Shown piece by piece: positions 30,746 through 39,931 of a stretch of DNA of 64,000 bases (its first letter is position 1; each line of letters starts with the position of its first letter). The translations under genes and the position numbers were made by a program. The DNA is from Eubacteriales bacterium (GTDB lineage Bacteria > Bacillota > Clostridia > Lachnospirales > Lachnospiraceae), in contig JAUNPU010000017.1 in NCBI GenBank assembly GCA_030536555.1, positions 1 to 64,000 of the forward strand. Reading direction: 5' to 3'. The notes under the pieces are model-generated. The model ran no database searches. It had not been told where the DNA came from and saw only the letters and a list, made by a program, of their open reading frames with translations.

Positions 30746-31087
30746 ATGGATAAACGTTATATGGCTCTCGGTACTTCCATGCTGGTTTTGAAGCTTCTTG
30801 AGAAGGAGAATATGTATGGATACCAGATGATTCGCGAGCTGGAAAAGCGGAGTCAGAATGTATTTTCTCTGCAGGAAGGGACGCTTTACCCGGTGCTTCA
30901 TGCGCTGGAACAGCAGGGGGCGGTCAGGAGCTTTCAGCAGACGGCGGATAACGGACGTATGCGCAAATATTATTCCCTTACAACGCAGGGGAGAAAGCTG
31001 CTGACGGAGAAAACGGAGGAGTGGAAGACCTATGAAACTGCGGTCAATCAGGTCATGACGTTAAGCGGGGGTGTTATGTTTGGATAA
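30746..31087 (+). CDS. PadR-family transcriptional regulator
   Basis: A 113-residue winged-helix regulator. The core MLVLKLLEKENMYGYQMIRELE, then SLQEGTLYPVLHALEQQGAV, followed by RKYYSLTTQGRKLL, is the PadR pattern. AAAAGGAGGTCATTTC precedes the ATG. It is translationally coupled to the membrane protein gene behind it, whose start lies inside its last codons. PadR/HAAS-membrane pairs usually respond to envelope or antimicrobial stress; the signal here is unknown. Confidence 0.9.
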   Translation: MDKRYMALGTSMLVLKLLEKENMYGYQMIRELEKRSQNVFSLQEGTLYPVLHALEQQGAVRSFQQTADNGRMRKYYSLTTQGRKLLTEKTEEWKTYETAVNQVMTLSGGVMFG

Positions 31088-32606
31088 ACAGATGGATCAG
31101 TTTCTTGATGAGGCTGTGGAACAGATTTCCTACAAAGGAATCCGCCCCTCTATCCGGCGGGAGCTGGAAGCGCATATTCAGGATCGGGCGGAGGAGTATG
31201 AAGGGCAGGGCATGGATCCGGAGGAAGCGGTGAAGAAGGCCGTCCATGATATGGGGGACGCAGTGGTGGTGGGGACGGAACTGAATGAGGTACACCAGCT
31301 TCAGAAAGCGCCGGGGCTGGCTCTGGTGTCGGCGCTGCTGCTTGCGATTGGCTTTGCATTCGCTTTGTATCTGCAGTTTCTGCCGGAGCAGCAGTCCGGC
31401 AGAGTTCTGTACTATCTTATCGGCGCCGCAGTGCTTGCACTGACTGCATGGAAAGGGTATCCACTGTTTGTGCGGCACGCGAAGATGGGAGTGATGCTGG
31501 TGGTACTGGGCTATCTGATGCAGATCACCATGCTTCTGGCTGCACATCATAGAAATTTTATGGCTGGAAGCGCCAGCTATACCTACATCGCCACTCTGTT
31601 GTACGCTCCGGTAGTTACCTTTCTGCTATACCGTTTCCGCAAAAACAGCAGGAAGCTGCTTGCAGTTCTCTTTGGATTCGTAGGTGTGTGGTTCTACCTG
31701 ATTCAGAATTGTCATCTCTATAATATTGAGACAGCGGAGACTATTTGTCTGCTGAGTATCTTTGCGACCGGATGTTTTATGATTCACCGGGAGATACTCA
31801 CGGGCGCAAAACACCGACTTTATCTGGTTGCCGCGGGAATATTTCTGGTGATTGCAGGAATCATCATTTATCATCCGCCTGGGTATTCCCGCAGAACATT
31901 TGATACATTCCTCTCACCTGAGTCGAACGTAACCAGTACATGGGACGATTCCTACAATGGCATTCTGATTCAGGAACTGTTAAGGCGCACGCCTTTGATG
32001 AGCGGGATTGAACTGACTCCGGATGAAATGATGGACTACGGCACCGGTGCATGGTATTTTGCATCCAGAGATCCAAAACAGATTGGTATTGACATGACTT
32101 CCATGACATCAGAAGAATACCTTGAGCAGAAAGCATATATTAACGAAATAAGAAAGCAGGGCGGACGTCCACAATACATTTATTACACCAGAGATACCGT
32201 CACTCAGTGGGACATTCTCCCTCAACACTATCACAACAATTATCTGATTGCTGTCTGTATCCTGATGTTTGGCTGGCTGCCGGGAATCGCCTTCGTTGGT
32301 GTCATCCTGATGTTTTATCTGTTCCTGTTTTCCTGTATCCGGAAAATCTACGGGGAGCTGGCAGCGACACTGGCATTCTGCTGTGGGCAGTGCCTGCTTT
32401 GGCAGACCATATTTTATGTTCTCGGAAACTTCGGCTACCAGTACTGCACATTTCCCAATCTGCCGCTGGTGTCTGAGGGACGCTTCAGCATTATATTCAA
32501 TCTGATACTTCTGGGGATGATTTATTCGGCGTACCGGTATGATCATGTGGTGGAGTGTTGGGAAGAAACATATAATGAAAGTGTAAAAGAGGTGCTACCA
32601 AAGTAA
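31080..32606 (+). CDS. HAAS/permease-prefix domain fused to a SEDS (FtsW/RodA-like) membrane domain
   Basis: About 508 residues. The N-terminal 70 residues form the HAAS-like domain found behind PadR regulators (RRELEAHIQDRAEEYEGQG, then PEEAVKKAVHDMGD). Ten hydrophobic segments follow. The last ones resemble SEDS polymerases: NNYLIAVCILMFGWLPG aligns with the DFIFAVIGEELGFIG region, and LPLVSEGRFSIIFNLILLG with the LPFVSYGGSSLLANL region. The loop aspartate that is essential in FtsW/RodA appears as Asn. The start is probably TTG at 31080 (GGGGGTG upstream), overlapping padR; GTG 31071 and ATG 31092 are alternatives. Confidence 0.75.
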   Translation: MDKQMDQFLDEAVEQISYKGIRPSIRRELEAHIQDRAEEYEGQGMDPEEAVKKAVHDMGDAVVVGTELNEVHQLQKAPGLALVSALLLAIGFAFALYLQFLPEQQSGRVLYYLIGAAVLALTAWKGYPLFVRHAKMGVMLVVLGYLMQITMLLAAHHRNFMAGSASYTYIATLLYAPVVTFLLYRFRKNSRKLLAVLFGFVGVWFYLIQNCHLYNIETAETICLLSIFATGCFMIHREILTGAKHRLYLVAAGIFLVIAGIIIYHPPGYSRRTFDTFLSPESNVTSTWDDSYNGILIQELLRRTPLMSGIELTPDEMMDYGTGAWYFASRDPKQIGIDMTSMTSEEYLEQKAYINEIRKQGGRPQYIYYTRDTVTQWDILPQHYHNNYLIAVCILMFGWLPGIAFVGVILMFYLFLFSCIRKIYGELAATLAFCCGQCLLWQTIFYVLGNFGYQYCTFPNLPLVSEGRFSIIFNLILLGMIYSAYRYDHVVECWEETYNESVKEVLPK

Positions 32607-32635
32607 GCGGTTGCCCTGAAACTATATTTTGTTAC

Positions 32636-32679
32636 AAAAAGTAACTGTCAAGTTTAGAGCGCTGGACAGTTACTTTTTT
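32636..32679 (+). terminator. Terminator after the PadR/SEDS-like unit
   Basis: A 14-bp stem (32636-32649 with 32665-32678) ending in six T. Confidence 0.85.
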
Positions 32680-32749
32680 GCATTTTAATGAAACACGAAG
32701 AATTTCCTGATTGTGATTTTTTAATGTTGGTGCTATAATCATAATATTC

Positions 32750-32821
32750 TCATTTGTAATCAGGATCTACGAAATCAGGCATTTCGCCATCGTATCCGAG
32801 AAAAGTGAAATCATAATTCAA
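32750..32821 (-). pseudogene. Short C-terminal coding remnant, unrecognised
   Basis: On the minus strand a 23-codon open stretch ends ...TFLGYDGEMPDFVDPDYK and a stop. The amino-acid composition looks coding, but it has an in-frame stop just before it and no start with a ribosome site. It could be the tail of a lost gene. I do not recognise the family. Confidence 0.25.
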
Positions 32822-32863
32822 TTACTTAAAAGTACTTGAAACTACAATGACTTAAAAGTATAA

Positions 32864-32992
32864 TTTAAGAGACCAGATTTTATTTATTTACTGCATTCGT
32901 TTGTGAAAAAGACGCAGAAGACTCCGAGGCGGGAAATTGAGAAGGCAAAAAAAGAATTGGAATATTTAAGGAGGGAGCAGAATGAATCATGA
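32864..32992 (+). pseudogene. HigB/RelE-type toxin remnant (C-terminal 42 residues)
   Basis: In frame before the antitoxin gene, 42 codons read ...PDFIYLLHSFVKKTQKTPRR followed by EIEKAKKELEYLRREQ. This is the C-terminal half of HigB-type toxins (phage-derived Gp49-like). A stop at 32861-32863 precedes it, and no start or N-terminal half is found. The last 11 bases overlap the antitoxin start, the usual toxin-antitoxin coupling. The toxin is therefore truncated. Confidence 0.65.
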
Positions 32993-33269
32993 TGGAATTG
33001 GCAGTTCGTGGGAAGATGTCAGGAAGGACTTATTTACGGAAGAAGAGATGGCAGCCAGTGATGCACGGGTTGCTTTGGTTGGTGAATTGATTCGTGTAAG
33101 GCAGGAACTGGGAATCAGTCAGAAAAAGCTGGAGGAACTGAGTGGTGTTAAACAGCCGGTGATTGCCAGAATGGAACGGGGAATATCCAACCCTACACTG
33201 GATACGGTATTGAAGTTATTGCAACCGCTGGGAAAGACGCTGTATATTGGCCCTGCAAAAAAGCGCTAG
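32982..33269 (+). CDS. HigA-type XRE antitoxin (orphan)
   Basis: A 95-residue protein with one helix-turn-helix (LIRVRQELGISQKKLEELSG, then VKQPVIARMERGISNPTLDTVLKLLQPLG). This is the antitoxin form that follows HigB toxins. AAGGAGGGAGCAGA stands before the ATG. The partner toxin just upstream is reduced to its C-terminal part, so the antitoxin may persist as a free regulator or as protection against related toxins. Confidence 0.85.
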   Translation: MNHDGIGSSWEDVRKDLFTEEEMAASDARVALVGELIRVRQELGISQKKLEELSGVKQPVIARMERGISNPTLDTVLKLLQPLGKTLYIGPAKKR

Positions 33270-33364
33270 ACAAAATCACTTTAGTATGCTACTATGGTAA
33301 CGTGCTACTTGAGTAATTTGAAATTATATCAGATTCATATATCTATCTTGAGGAGGAAACGATT

Positions 33365-34282
33365 ATGAAAAAAAGAGTGATGAGCTTACTTATGGCAGGT
33401 GCTATGGCGGCATCTTTAGCAGGCTGTGGCGGAAGCAAACCGGCGGAGACAGCAGCAGCGACAACGGCAGCAGAGGCAGCTGCAACTGAGGCTGCGAAGA
33501 CAGAGGAAGCCAAAGCGGAGGAGACGAAGACAGAGGAAACCAAAGCAGAAGAAGCCAAGGCAGCTGATGGGGCTGCGGCAGGCGGAACCTTTACGGTAGG
33601 CTTCGATCAGGATTTCCCGCCGATGGGATTTGTGGGAGATGACGGTGAGTACACCGGATTTGATCTGGATCTGGCGAAGGAGGTAGCAGGTCGTCTTGGA
33701 CTTGAGTTCGTTCCGCAGCCAATCGCATGGGATGCAAAGGATATGGAGCTGAATTCCGGTACCATCGACTGTATCTGGAATGGCTTTACAATCAACGGAC
33801 GTGAAGACGGTTACACCTGGACGGATCCGTACATGGATAACAGTCAGGTATTCGTAGTAGCAGCAGATTCCGGTATCACTGCACCGGCAGATCTGGCTGG
33901 TAAGATTGTTGAGGTGCAGGCGGATTCTTCTGCCGAGGCAGCACTGAAGGATAAGCCGGAGCTTGCTGATACCTTCGGAACTCTGCAGACTACCCCGGAT
34001 TATAACACTGCATTCATGGATCTGGAGATGGGCGCTGTGGATGCGATTGCGATGGATGTGATTGTTGCCGGTTATCAGTTAGAGCAGAGAGATGACGGTG
34101 ACAAGTATGTGATTCTGGATGAGTCACTGGCTTCTGAGAAGTATGGTGTCGGCTTCAAGAAGGGCAATACGGAGCTGAAGGATAAGGTTCAGGCGACATT
34201 GGAAGAGATGGCAGCAGATGGAACTCTGGAGAAGATTTCCAACGACTGGTTCGGACGCGATGTAACGATCATCGGCAAGTAA
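33365..34282 (+). CDS. Polar amino-acid ABC transporter, substrate-binding lipoprotein
   Basis: A 305-residue family-3 solute-binding protein. Signal peptide with lipobox LAGC (Cys20), then a 45-residue Ala/Thr/Glu/Lys linker, then the periplasmic-type fold: GFDQDFPPMGFVGDDGEYTGFDLDL, EADS-like ligand loops and NDWFGRDVT near the end. It captures an amino acid outside the membrane for the permease and ATPase encoded next. Ligand not predictable from sequence; cystine, glutamine and arginine binders share this pattern. Confidence 0.93.
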   Translation: MKKRVMSLLMAGAMAASLAGCGGSKPAETAAATTAAEAAATEAAKTEEAKAEETKTEETKAEEAKAADGAAAGGTFTVGFDQDFPPMGFVGDDGEYTGFDLDLAKEVAGRLGLEFVPQPIAWDAKDMELNSGTIDCIWNGFTINGREDGYTWTDPYMDNSQVFVVAADSGITAPADLAGKIVEVQADSSAEAALKDKPELADTFGTLQTTPDYNTAFMDLEMGAVDAIAMDVIVAGYQLEQRDDGDKYVILDESLASEKYGVGFKKGNTELKDKVQATLEEMAADGTLEKISNDWFGRDVTIIGK

Positions 34283-34311
34283 TAACAATTATGAAATGAT
34301 TCAAAATGTTC

Positions 34312-34339
34312 CGGGATGGTGTGGAAACATGCCATCCCG
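34312..34339 (+). other. Intercistronic hairpin after the binding-protein gene
   Basis: CGGGATGG (34312-34319) pairs with CCATCCCG (34332-34339) without a T-run. Such hairpins after binding-protein genes protect the upstream mRNA and give the excess of binding protein over permease. Confidence 0.65.
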
Positions 34340-34391
34340 AAACGTGAGTTTAGAAAAAAAATAAGATACAGGAAAAGGAGCAGAGTTATTT

Positions 34392-35042
34392 ATGTCACTG
34401 AACGTTATGATTTTTAAATTAGCATCGGGAATGCTGGTCAGCATTCAGATTTTCCTGATGACGCTTATCTTTTCTCTGCCCCTTGGACTGGTTGTGGCCT
34501 TCGGCCGGATGTCAAAAAACAAACTGGTTCAGGGAATTGTGAAAGTGTATATTTCCATTATGAGGGGTACACCGCTGATGCTGCAGCTGATGGTGGTGTA
34601 CTTCGGACCATATTTTTTATTTGATATCAAGGTTGGAAACAGCTATCGGATTCTGGCTGCATTTATCGGATTTGTTATCAACTATGCGGCGTATTTTGCT
34701 GAGATTTACCGCAGTGGAATCCAGTCTATGCCGGCAGGACAGTATGAGGCGGCGCAGCTTCTGGGATACAGTAAAGGGCAGACGTTCTTTAAGATCATCC
34801 TGCCGCAGGTCATCAAGCGGATTCTGCCGTCTGTGACCAACGAGGTGATTACGCTGGTCAAGGATACGTCTCTGGCCTTTACCATCGGCGTACTGGAGAT
34901 GTTTACCGTGGCAAAGGCGCTGGCATCTTCACAGACCAGTATGATACCATTTGTGGCAGCAGGTCTGTTCTACTACGTGTTTAATCTGGTGGTGGCTGTG
35001 GCAATGGAAAAAATCGAGAAAAAGCTCTCGTACTATCAATAA
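34392..35042 (+). CDS. Polar amino-acid ABC transporter, permease
   Basis: A 216-residue HisM/GlnP-type permease with about five membrane helices. The family block YRSGIQSMPAGQYEAAQLLGY contains the EAA loop that docks on the ATPase. It lies 110 bp after the binding protein (with a hairpin between) and 18 bp before the ATPase gene. A single permease gene implies a homodimer. Confidence 0.93.
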   Translation: MSLNVMIFKLASGMLVSIQIFLMTLIFSLPLGLVVAFGRMSKNKLVQGIVKVYISIMRGTPLMLQLMVVYFGPYFLFDIKVGNSYRILAAFIGFVINYAAYFAEIYRSGIQSMPAGQYEAAQLLGYSKGQTFFKIILPQVIKRILPSVTNEVITLVKDTSLAFTIGVLEMFTVAKALASSQTSMIPFVAAGLFYYVFNLVVAVAMEKIEKKLSYYQ

Positions 35043-35060
35043 CCTGGAGGAATGCTCTTT

Positions 35061-35891
<831 letters not shown>

Positions 35892-35902
35892 AGAAATATG
35901 TT

Positions 35903-35937
35903 ACGGACAGGAGCTGTTATGGCTGCCTGTCCGTTTT
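35903..35937 (+). terminator. Terminator after the amino-acid ABC operon
   Basis: ACGGACAGG (35903-35911) pairs with CCTGTCCGT (35926-35934), followed by TTT. Confidence 0.8.
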
Positions 35938-35981
35938 GCGTCTCTGGGTTTTTACTTTACGAATTGATTACAGACACCCGC

Positions 35982-36039
35982 TTGTAGATTTTACAGATGT
36001 TTTTTATGATGAGTACAAGACAAAGATGTCAGACATCTT
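35982..36039 (+). promoter_or_regulatory. Promoter and palindromic operator of the gntR-sugar operon
   Basis: TTGTAG (35982-35987) and TATGAT (36005-36010) are 17 bp apart. Just downstream, AAGATGTCAGACATCTT (36023-36039) is a perfect palindrome about a central A and contains the TGTC-GACA core seen in HutC/UTRA-type GntR operators. Binding there would block early transcription of the regulator and the transporter genes. Confidence 0.65.
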
Positions 36040-36059
36040 GAGAGAAACGGGGTTTGGTT

Positions 36060-36773
36060 ATGATGCAGTATCGTTATGAGCAGATAGCGGAAATGATAGA
36101 GAAGAAGATTCGGGACGGGGAATGGGAAATCGGACAGAAACTTCCGGGTGAGCTGGAGCTGGCAAAGGAATATCATGTGGGAAGATCTACGATTCGGGAA
36201 ACGCTGAATATTCTGCAGCAGAAGGGTATGATCGATAAGCGGCATGGCTCCGGGACCTATGTGAAGGAAAATAAGCAGAGTCTGGAAAATATGATTCTAT
36301 ATTTGAGTTCTACCGGACAGATGATCGAGCGGGCAGGGTATCAAGCCGGAAGCGTGTTTTATGGCGTGTCTCATGAGACACCGGATCTGGTCATCGCAGA
36401 GAAGCTGGGGCTTTCCGCGCAGGACAAGATTGTTGTGATGAACAGGGAGCGAACGGCCAACGGCGCAGCAGTGGCATTTTCCTACAATGTATTTCCGGAA
36501 AAGCTGGTAGGAACCATGTTTGACGAGGGGTTGAACGGCAGTATTTTTCAGCTGCTGGAGGAACAGTGCGGAGTGCGGATTGCCTATGCGGACACACAGC
36601 TGAAAGGAGTCAATTCCAGCAATGCCTGGGATGAACAGGCGCTGGTTTATCTGGGAGAACCGGTTGTGCTGCTGGAGCAGCTGCATGTGGCGGAGGATGG
36701 AAGACCGGTGCTGTTTTCCTTCGACTATATCAGAACCGATATTATGAGCCTGAGACTGAGAAGAATGATGTGA
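36060..36773 (+). CDS. GntR-family regulator with UTRA ligand domain (HutC type)
   Basis: A 237-residue regulator. The winged helix lies in residues 1-70 (IAEMIEKKIRDGEWEIGQKL, then PGELELAKEYHVGRSTIRE and GSGTYVKENKQ), and the UTRA domain from about residue 90 binds a small effector, often a sugar phosphate. Several starts are close (TTG 36054, ATG 36060, ATG 36063); the ribosome site is weak. It leads the sugar ABC operon and probably represses it. Confidence 0.88.
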   Translation: MMQYRYEQIAEMIEKKIRDGEWEIGQKLPGELELAKEYHVGRSTIRETLNILQQKGMIDKRHGSGTYVKENKQSLENMILYLSSTGQMIERAGYQAGSVFYGVSHETPDLVIAEKLGLSAQDKIVVMNRERTANGAAVAFSYNVFPEKLVGTMFDEGLNGSIFQLLEEQCGVRIAYADTQLKGVNSSNAWDEQALVYLGEPVVLLEQLHVAEDGRPVLFSFDYIRTDIMSLRLRRMM

Positions 36774-36821
36774 CCGGAGCAATGGAAATCAGGTATGCAT
36801 GAAATGTGAGGAAGTACGATT

Positions 36822-37655
36822 ATGAAAAAGAAAATGGTCTTTGCAATGAAGGGAATCATCCTGGCGGTGTTGTTGTTTATTTCTTTATTTCCGATTTACT
36901 GGCTGTTTTTGATGGCGCTGCGGCCGACGGCAGAGATCAGCGGCGGGATGGGGCTGATGCCCGGACAGCTGACAATGGAACATTTTAAAGCCCTGTTTGT
37001 GGAAAAAGGATTCGGAACGGCGCTTTATAACAGCCTGATTAATGGAGGAAGCGCCATGGTGCTGTCACTGACCTTTGGTCTGACGACAGCCTATGCATTG
37101 TCACGGAAGCGGTTCCGTTTTCGGATAAAAAAGCCGCTGATCTACTGGGTGCTGCTGATTCGGGTACTGCCGCCGGTGGCATTTGTAATTCCCCTGTATA
37201 CCCTGTTTACAAAACTGAAGATGATGGGAACCAGAATGCCAATCATTCTGTCCTGCATGCTGATTAATATTCCTCTGGTAATCTGGTTTATGATCGCATT
37301 TTTTGCCGATCTGTCTGAGGAGATTGAGGAGAGCGGAAAGATTGACGGCGCCACCGAGTGGCAGCTGTTTGTACGCATCGTACTGCCGCTTGTGCTTCCG
37401 GGAATTGCGGCAATCTCCATGCTGTCGTTTCTGTATGCATGGAATGAATATACATACAGCGTGATTCTGACGCGCTCGCCGGCTAATTATACGATTCCGC
37501 TGGCACTTTCCGTTTTGAACACGGAGGATAATGTGACCAACTTCGGTCTGGTGGCAGCAGGCGGGGTAAGTTCCTTTATCCCGGTAGCACTGTTTGTGGT
37601 TTTTGCACAGAATTACCTGATAAGCGGTTTGTCAAGTGGTGCTGTGAAAGAATAA
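36822..37655 (+). CDS. Carbohydrate ABC transporter permease (MalG type)
   Basis: A 277-residue permease with six membrane helices and the EAA loop EEIEESGKIDGATEWQLFVR. The C-terminal FLYAWNEYTYSVILTRSP is typical for MalG-like subunits. It pairs with the MalF-like subunit at 39055. The gene order permease-binding protein-permease is less common than binding protein first. Confidence 0.93.
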   Translation: MKKKMVFAMKGIILAVLLFISLFPIYWLFLMALRPTAEISGGMGLMPGQLTMEHFKALFVEKGFGTALYNSLINGGSAMVLSLTFGLTTAYALSRKRFRFRIKKPLIYWVLLIRVLPPVAFVIPLYTLFTKLKMMGTRMPIILSCMLINIPLVIWFMIAFFADLSEEIEESGKIDGATEWQLFVRIVLPLVLPGIAAISMLSFLYAWNEYTYSVILTRSPANYTIPLALSVLNTEDNVTNFGLVAAGGVSSFIPVALFVVFAQNYLISGLSSGAVKE

Positions 37656-37695
37656 ATAGTTTCTGACTTCAAAGGCAAAGTGAAAAAGGAGAAAA

Positions 37696-39030
37696 ATGAT
37701 GAGAACAAAGAAATGGATGGCACTGGCGATGAGTACAGCAATGCTGGGAACTCTGACGGCATGTGGAAATGGCGGACAGCAGACGGGAACTTCTGCAGAA
37801 ACCACAAAGACTGCACAGGCAGACAGCAGCCAGGCAGGAGAAACTGCGGCTGAGAAAACAACTGCAGAAACCAGTGAAGCAGCGAAGAGTGGAGAAGCGG
37901 CAAAGATGACCCTGATTTTACGGGGCGGCAACTATGCAGATGTGATCAAGGCGGCACTTCCTGATTTTGAGAAAGAGCACAATGTGAAGATTGAAGTCCT
38001 TGATATGTCATTTGATGACCTGCATACGGGCATCGTACTGGATGCAGCCAATGAGACAGGAAGCTATGACCTGTGTATGGTAGACGGAAGCTGGATGGCA
38101 GAATTTACAGAGAACCAGGTTCTGGCCAATCTGTCGGAGATGGGCTACAGCTTTGATGATGATATCATTCCCAATACCACCAAGATCTGTACCGTGGGCG
38201 AAGACATTTATCTGGCACCTTATTTCGGCAATGTAACGGTCATGCTCTACAATAAGGCTAATGTGGAAAATGCCGGATACAAGCCGGAGGATATCAAAAC
38301 GCTGGAGGATATGTTAAAAGCAGCACAGGCGGCGCAGGCAGCAGGTGTGAATGGATTTGCATACAGAGGGGATACCGGGGACAATATTGTGTCTGACTTC
38401 CTTCCGATTCTGCTGGCCAATGGCGGCTGGGTTGTCGACGAGAACAACAAACCGACGGTGGATACGCCGGAGTTCAAGGAGGCTGTGAACTACTATCTGG
38501 AGCTGATTGGAACCGGTATGGCACTGTCAAAGGATGATCTGACTGCTGCTGTAGACAATGGTTCTGCAACTCTGGCAATCGGCTGGCCGGGCTGGTACGT
38601 GCCGAAGGCTGACAGTGCTGCAAATTATATGGTAAGCCCGTCTATGGCAAAGGAAGGCAGTGAAGCTTATAACACTTCCGAGTATGGTACCTGGTGCATC
38701 GGTATTCCGGCTAACAGCCCGAACCCGGATCTGGCAATGGAGCTGCTGCAGTATATTATGGACCCGGAGGTTCAGCTGGCAAGTGTGGCAAACGGCGGTG
38801 TTCCGTGCAGATACAGCTGTCTGACCAACGAGGATGTGCTGAAGGAGTATCCGCATCTGGCTACGGTATGTAAAGCACTGGAGAATGGCGTTTATCGCCC
38901 GACCATCGCACAGTGGACGGAGTTCACCAATATTCTGGGCGCTGAGATGGGCAACATCATGGCAGGAACCAAGACCACAGATCAGGGACTGGCAGATGCA
39001 CAGACTCAGCTGGAAGCATTGATGCAGTAA
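37696..39030 (+). CDS. Carbohydrate ABC transporter, family-1 substrate-binding lipoprotein
   Basis: A 444-residue lipoprotein. Signal peptide ends in the lipobox LTAC (Cys about 23), then a Thr/Ala/Glu-rich linker of about 50 residues and the family-1 binding fold. Recognisable parts are YDLCMVDGSWMAEF, VTVMLYNKANVENAGY and GVPCRYSCLTNEDV. AAGGAG precedes the ATG pair (37696/37699). It delivers a sugar or sugar-like ligand; which one is not visible. Confidence 0.92.
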   Translation: MMRTKKWMALAMSTAMLGTLTACGNGGQQTGTSAETTKTAQADSSQAGETAAEKTTAETSEAAKSGEAAKMTLILRGGNYADVIKAALPDFEKEHNVKIEVLDMSFDDLHTGIVLDAANETGSYDLCMVDGSWMAEFTENQVLANLSEMGYSFDDDIIPNTTKICTVGEDIYLAPYFGNVTVMLYNKANVENAGYKPEDIKTLEDMLKAAQAAQAAGVNGFAYRGDTGDNIVSDFLPILLANGGWVVDENNKPTVDTPEFKEAVNYYLELIGTGMALSKDDLTAAVDNGSATLAIGWPGWYVPKADSAANYMVSPSMAKEGSEAYNTSEYGTWCIGIPANSPNPDLAMELLQYIMDPEVQLASVANGGVPCRYSCLTNEDVLKEYPHLATVCKALENGVYRPTIAQWTEFTNILGAEMGNIMAGTKTTDQGLADAQTQLEALMQ

Positions 39031-39054
39031 GGAAAAGAAAGGCAGTATCATTCA

Positions 39055-39930
39055 ATGGGAAGACAAATGCAAAACAAAAAGACCAATACGGGTTTCATGT
39101 ATCAGCTGACGGGACCGACCCTGCTGTTTCTGCTGGTTATGACAGCATATCCGGTGATATTTACCCTGTGCTACAGTTTTACGGATTACAATTATCTGAA
39201 GGGGACCCATCCGTTTTCCGGATTGGCCAATTATAAAGCCTTATTCCAGAATATGTATTTCCGCCAGGCGGTACGCAACACCATTGTATTTACGGTGCTG
39301 GCAGCCGGGCTGGAGGTAGGACTGGGACTTCTGACGGCACTTTTTGTGAAAAGCCTGAAGCGTGGACAGAAGGTGGTCCGGACCTTGCTTTTGCTTCCCT
39401 ATCTGCTGCCGGCTGTTACGGTGGCGCTGATCTGGAGAATGATGCTGTCGCCGAATTACGGAATTGTGACAGAACTGTTTGCAAATCTGGGTCTGCCGGT
39501 GTACAATTGGTTTCACGATGTCAAGACTGCCTTCGGCATGCTTTTGCTGATCGATGTCTGGCAGAATGTTCCCTTTGCGTTCCTTTTGATTTATGCACAT
39601 CTGCAGGGAGTGCCGGAGAGCCAGTATCAGGCGGCAAGCATTGACGGTGCCGGAGCGCTGCAGCGCTTCTGGCATATTACCCTGCCGAATATCGGCAATG
39701 GTATTGCTCTGTGCGCCATGCTGCGAACCATTGATACGTTTCGTCTGTTTGAGAAGGTCAATATCCTGACAGGAGGTGGTCCTGCAAATACCACCACCAC
39801 AATCACACAGTTTATGTACATGTACGGTGTCAAAACAATGAAATTTGGTTTTGCAAGTGCCTGTGCGGTTGTGATGACGGTATTTGTACTGATCTTGAGC
39901 AGTGTTTATATCAGGAAGGCGATGAACTAG
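39055..39930 (+). CDS. Carbohydrate ABC transporter permease (MalF/UgpA type)
   Basis: A 291-residue permease with six membrane helices and the EAA loop ESQYQAASIDGAGALQRFWH. It forms the channel with the MalG-type subunit upstream. Its stop is one base before the MBL gene start, so the hydrolase is made together with the transporter. No ATPase gene belongs to the operon; a shared MsmX/UgpC-type ATPase encoded elsewhere is likely. Confidence 0.93.
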   Translation: MGRQMQNKKTNTGFMYQLTGPTLLFLLVMTAYPVIFTLCYSFTDYNYLKGTHPFSGLANYKALFQNMYFRQAVRNTIVFTVLAAGLEVGLGLLTALFVKSLKRGQKVVRTLLLLPYLLPAVTVALIWRMMLSPNYGIVTELFANLGLPVYNWFHDVKTAFGMLLLIDVWQNVPFAFLLIYAHLQGVPESQYQAASIDGAGALQRFWHITLPNIGNGIALCAMLRTIDTFRLFEKVNILTGGGPANTTTTITQFMYMYGVKTMKFGFASACAVVMTVFVLILSSVYIRKAMN

Positions 39931-39931
39931 G

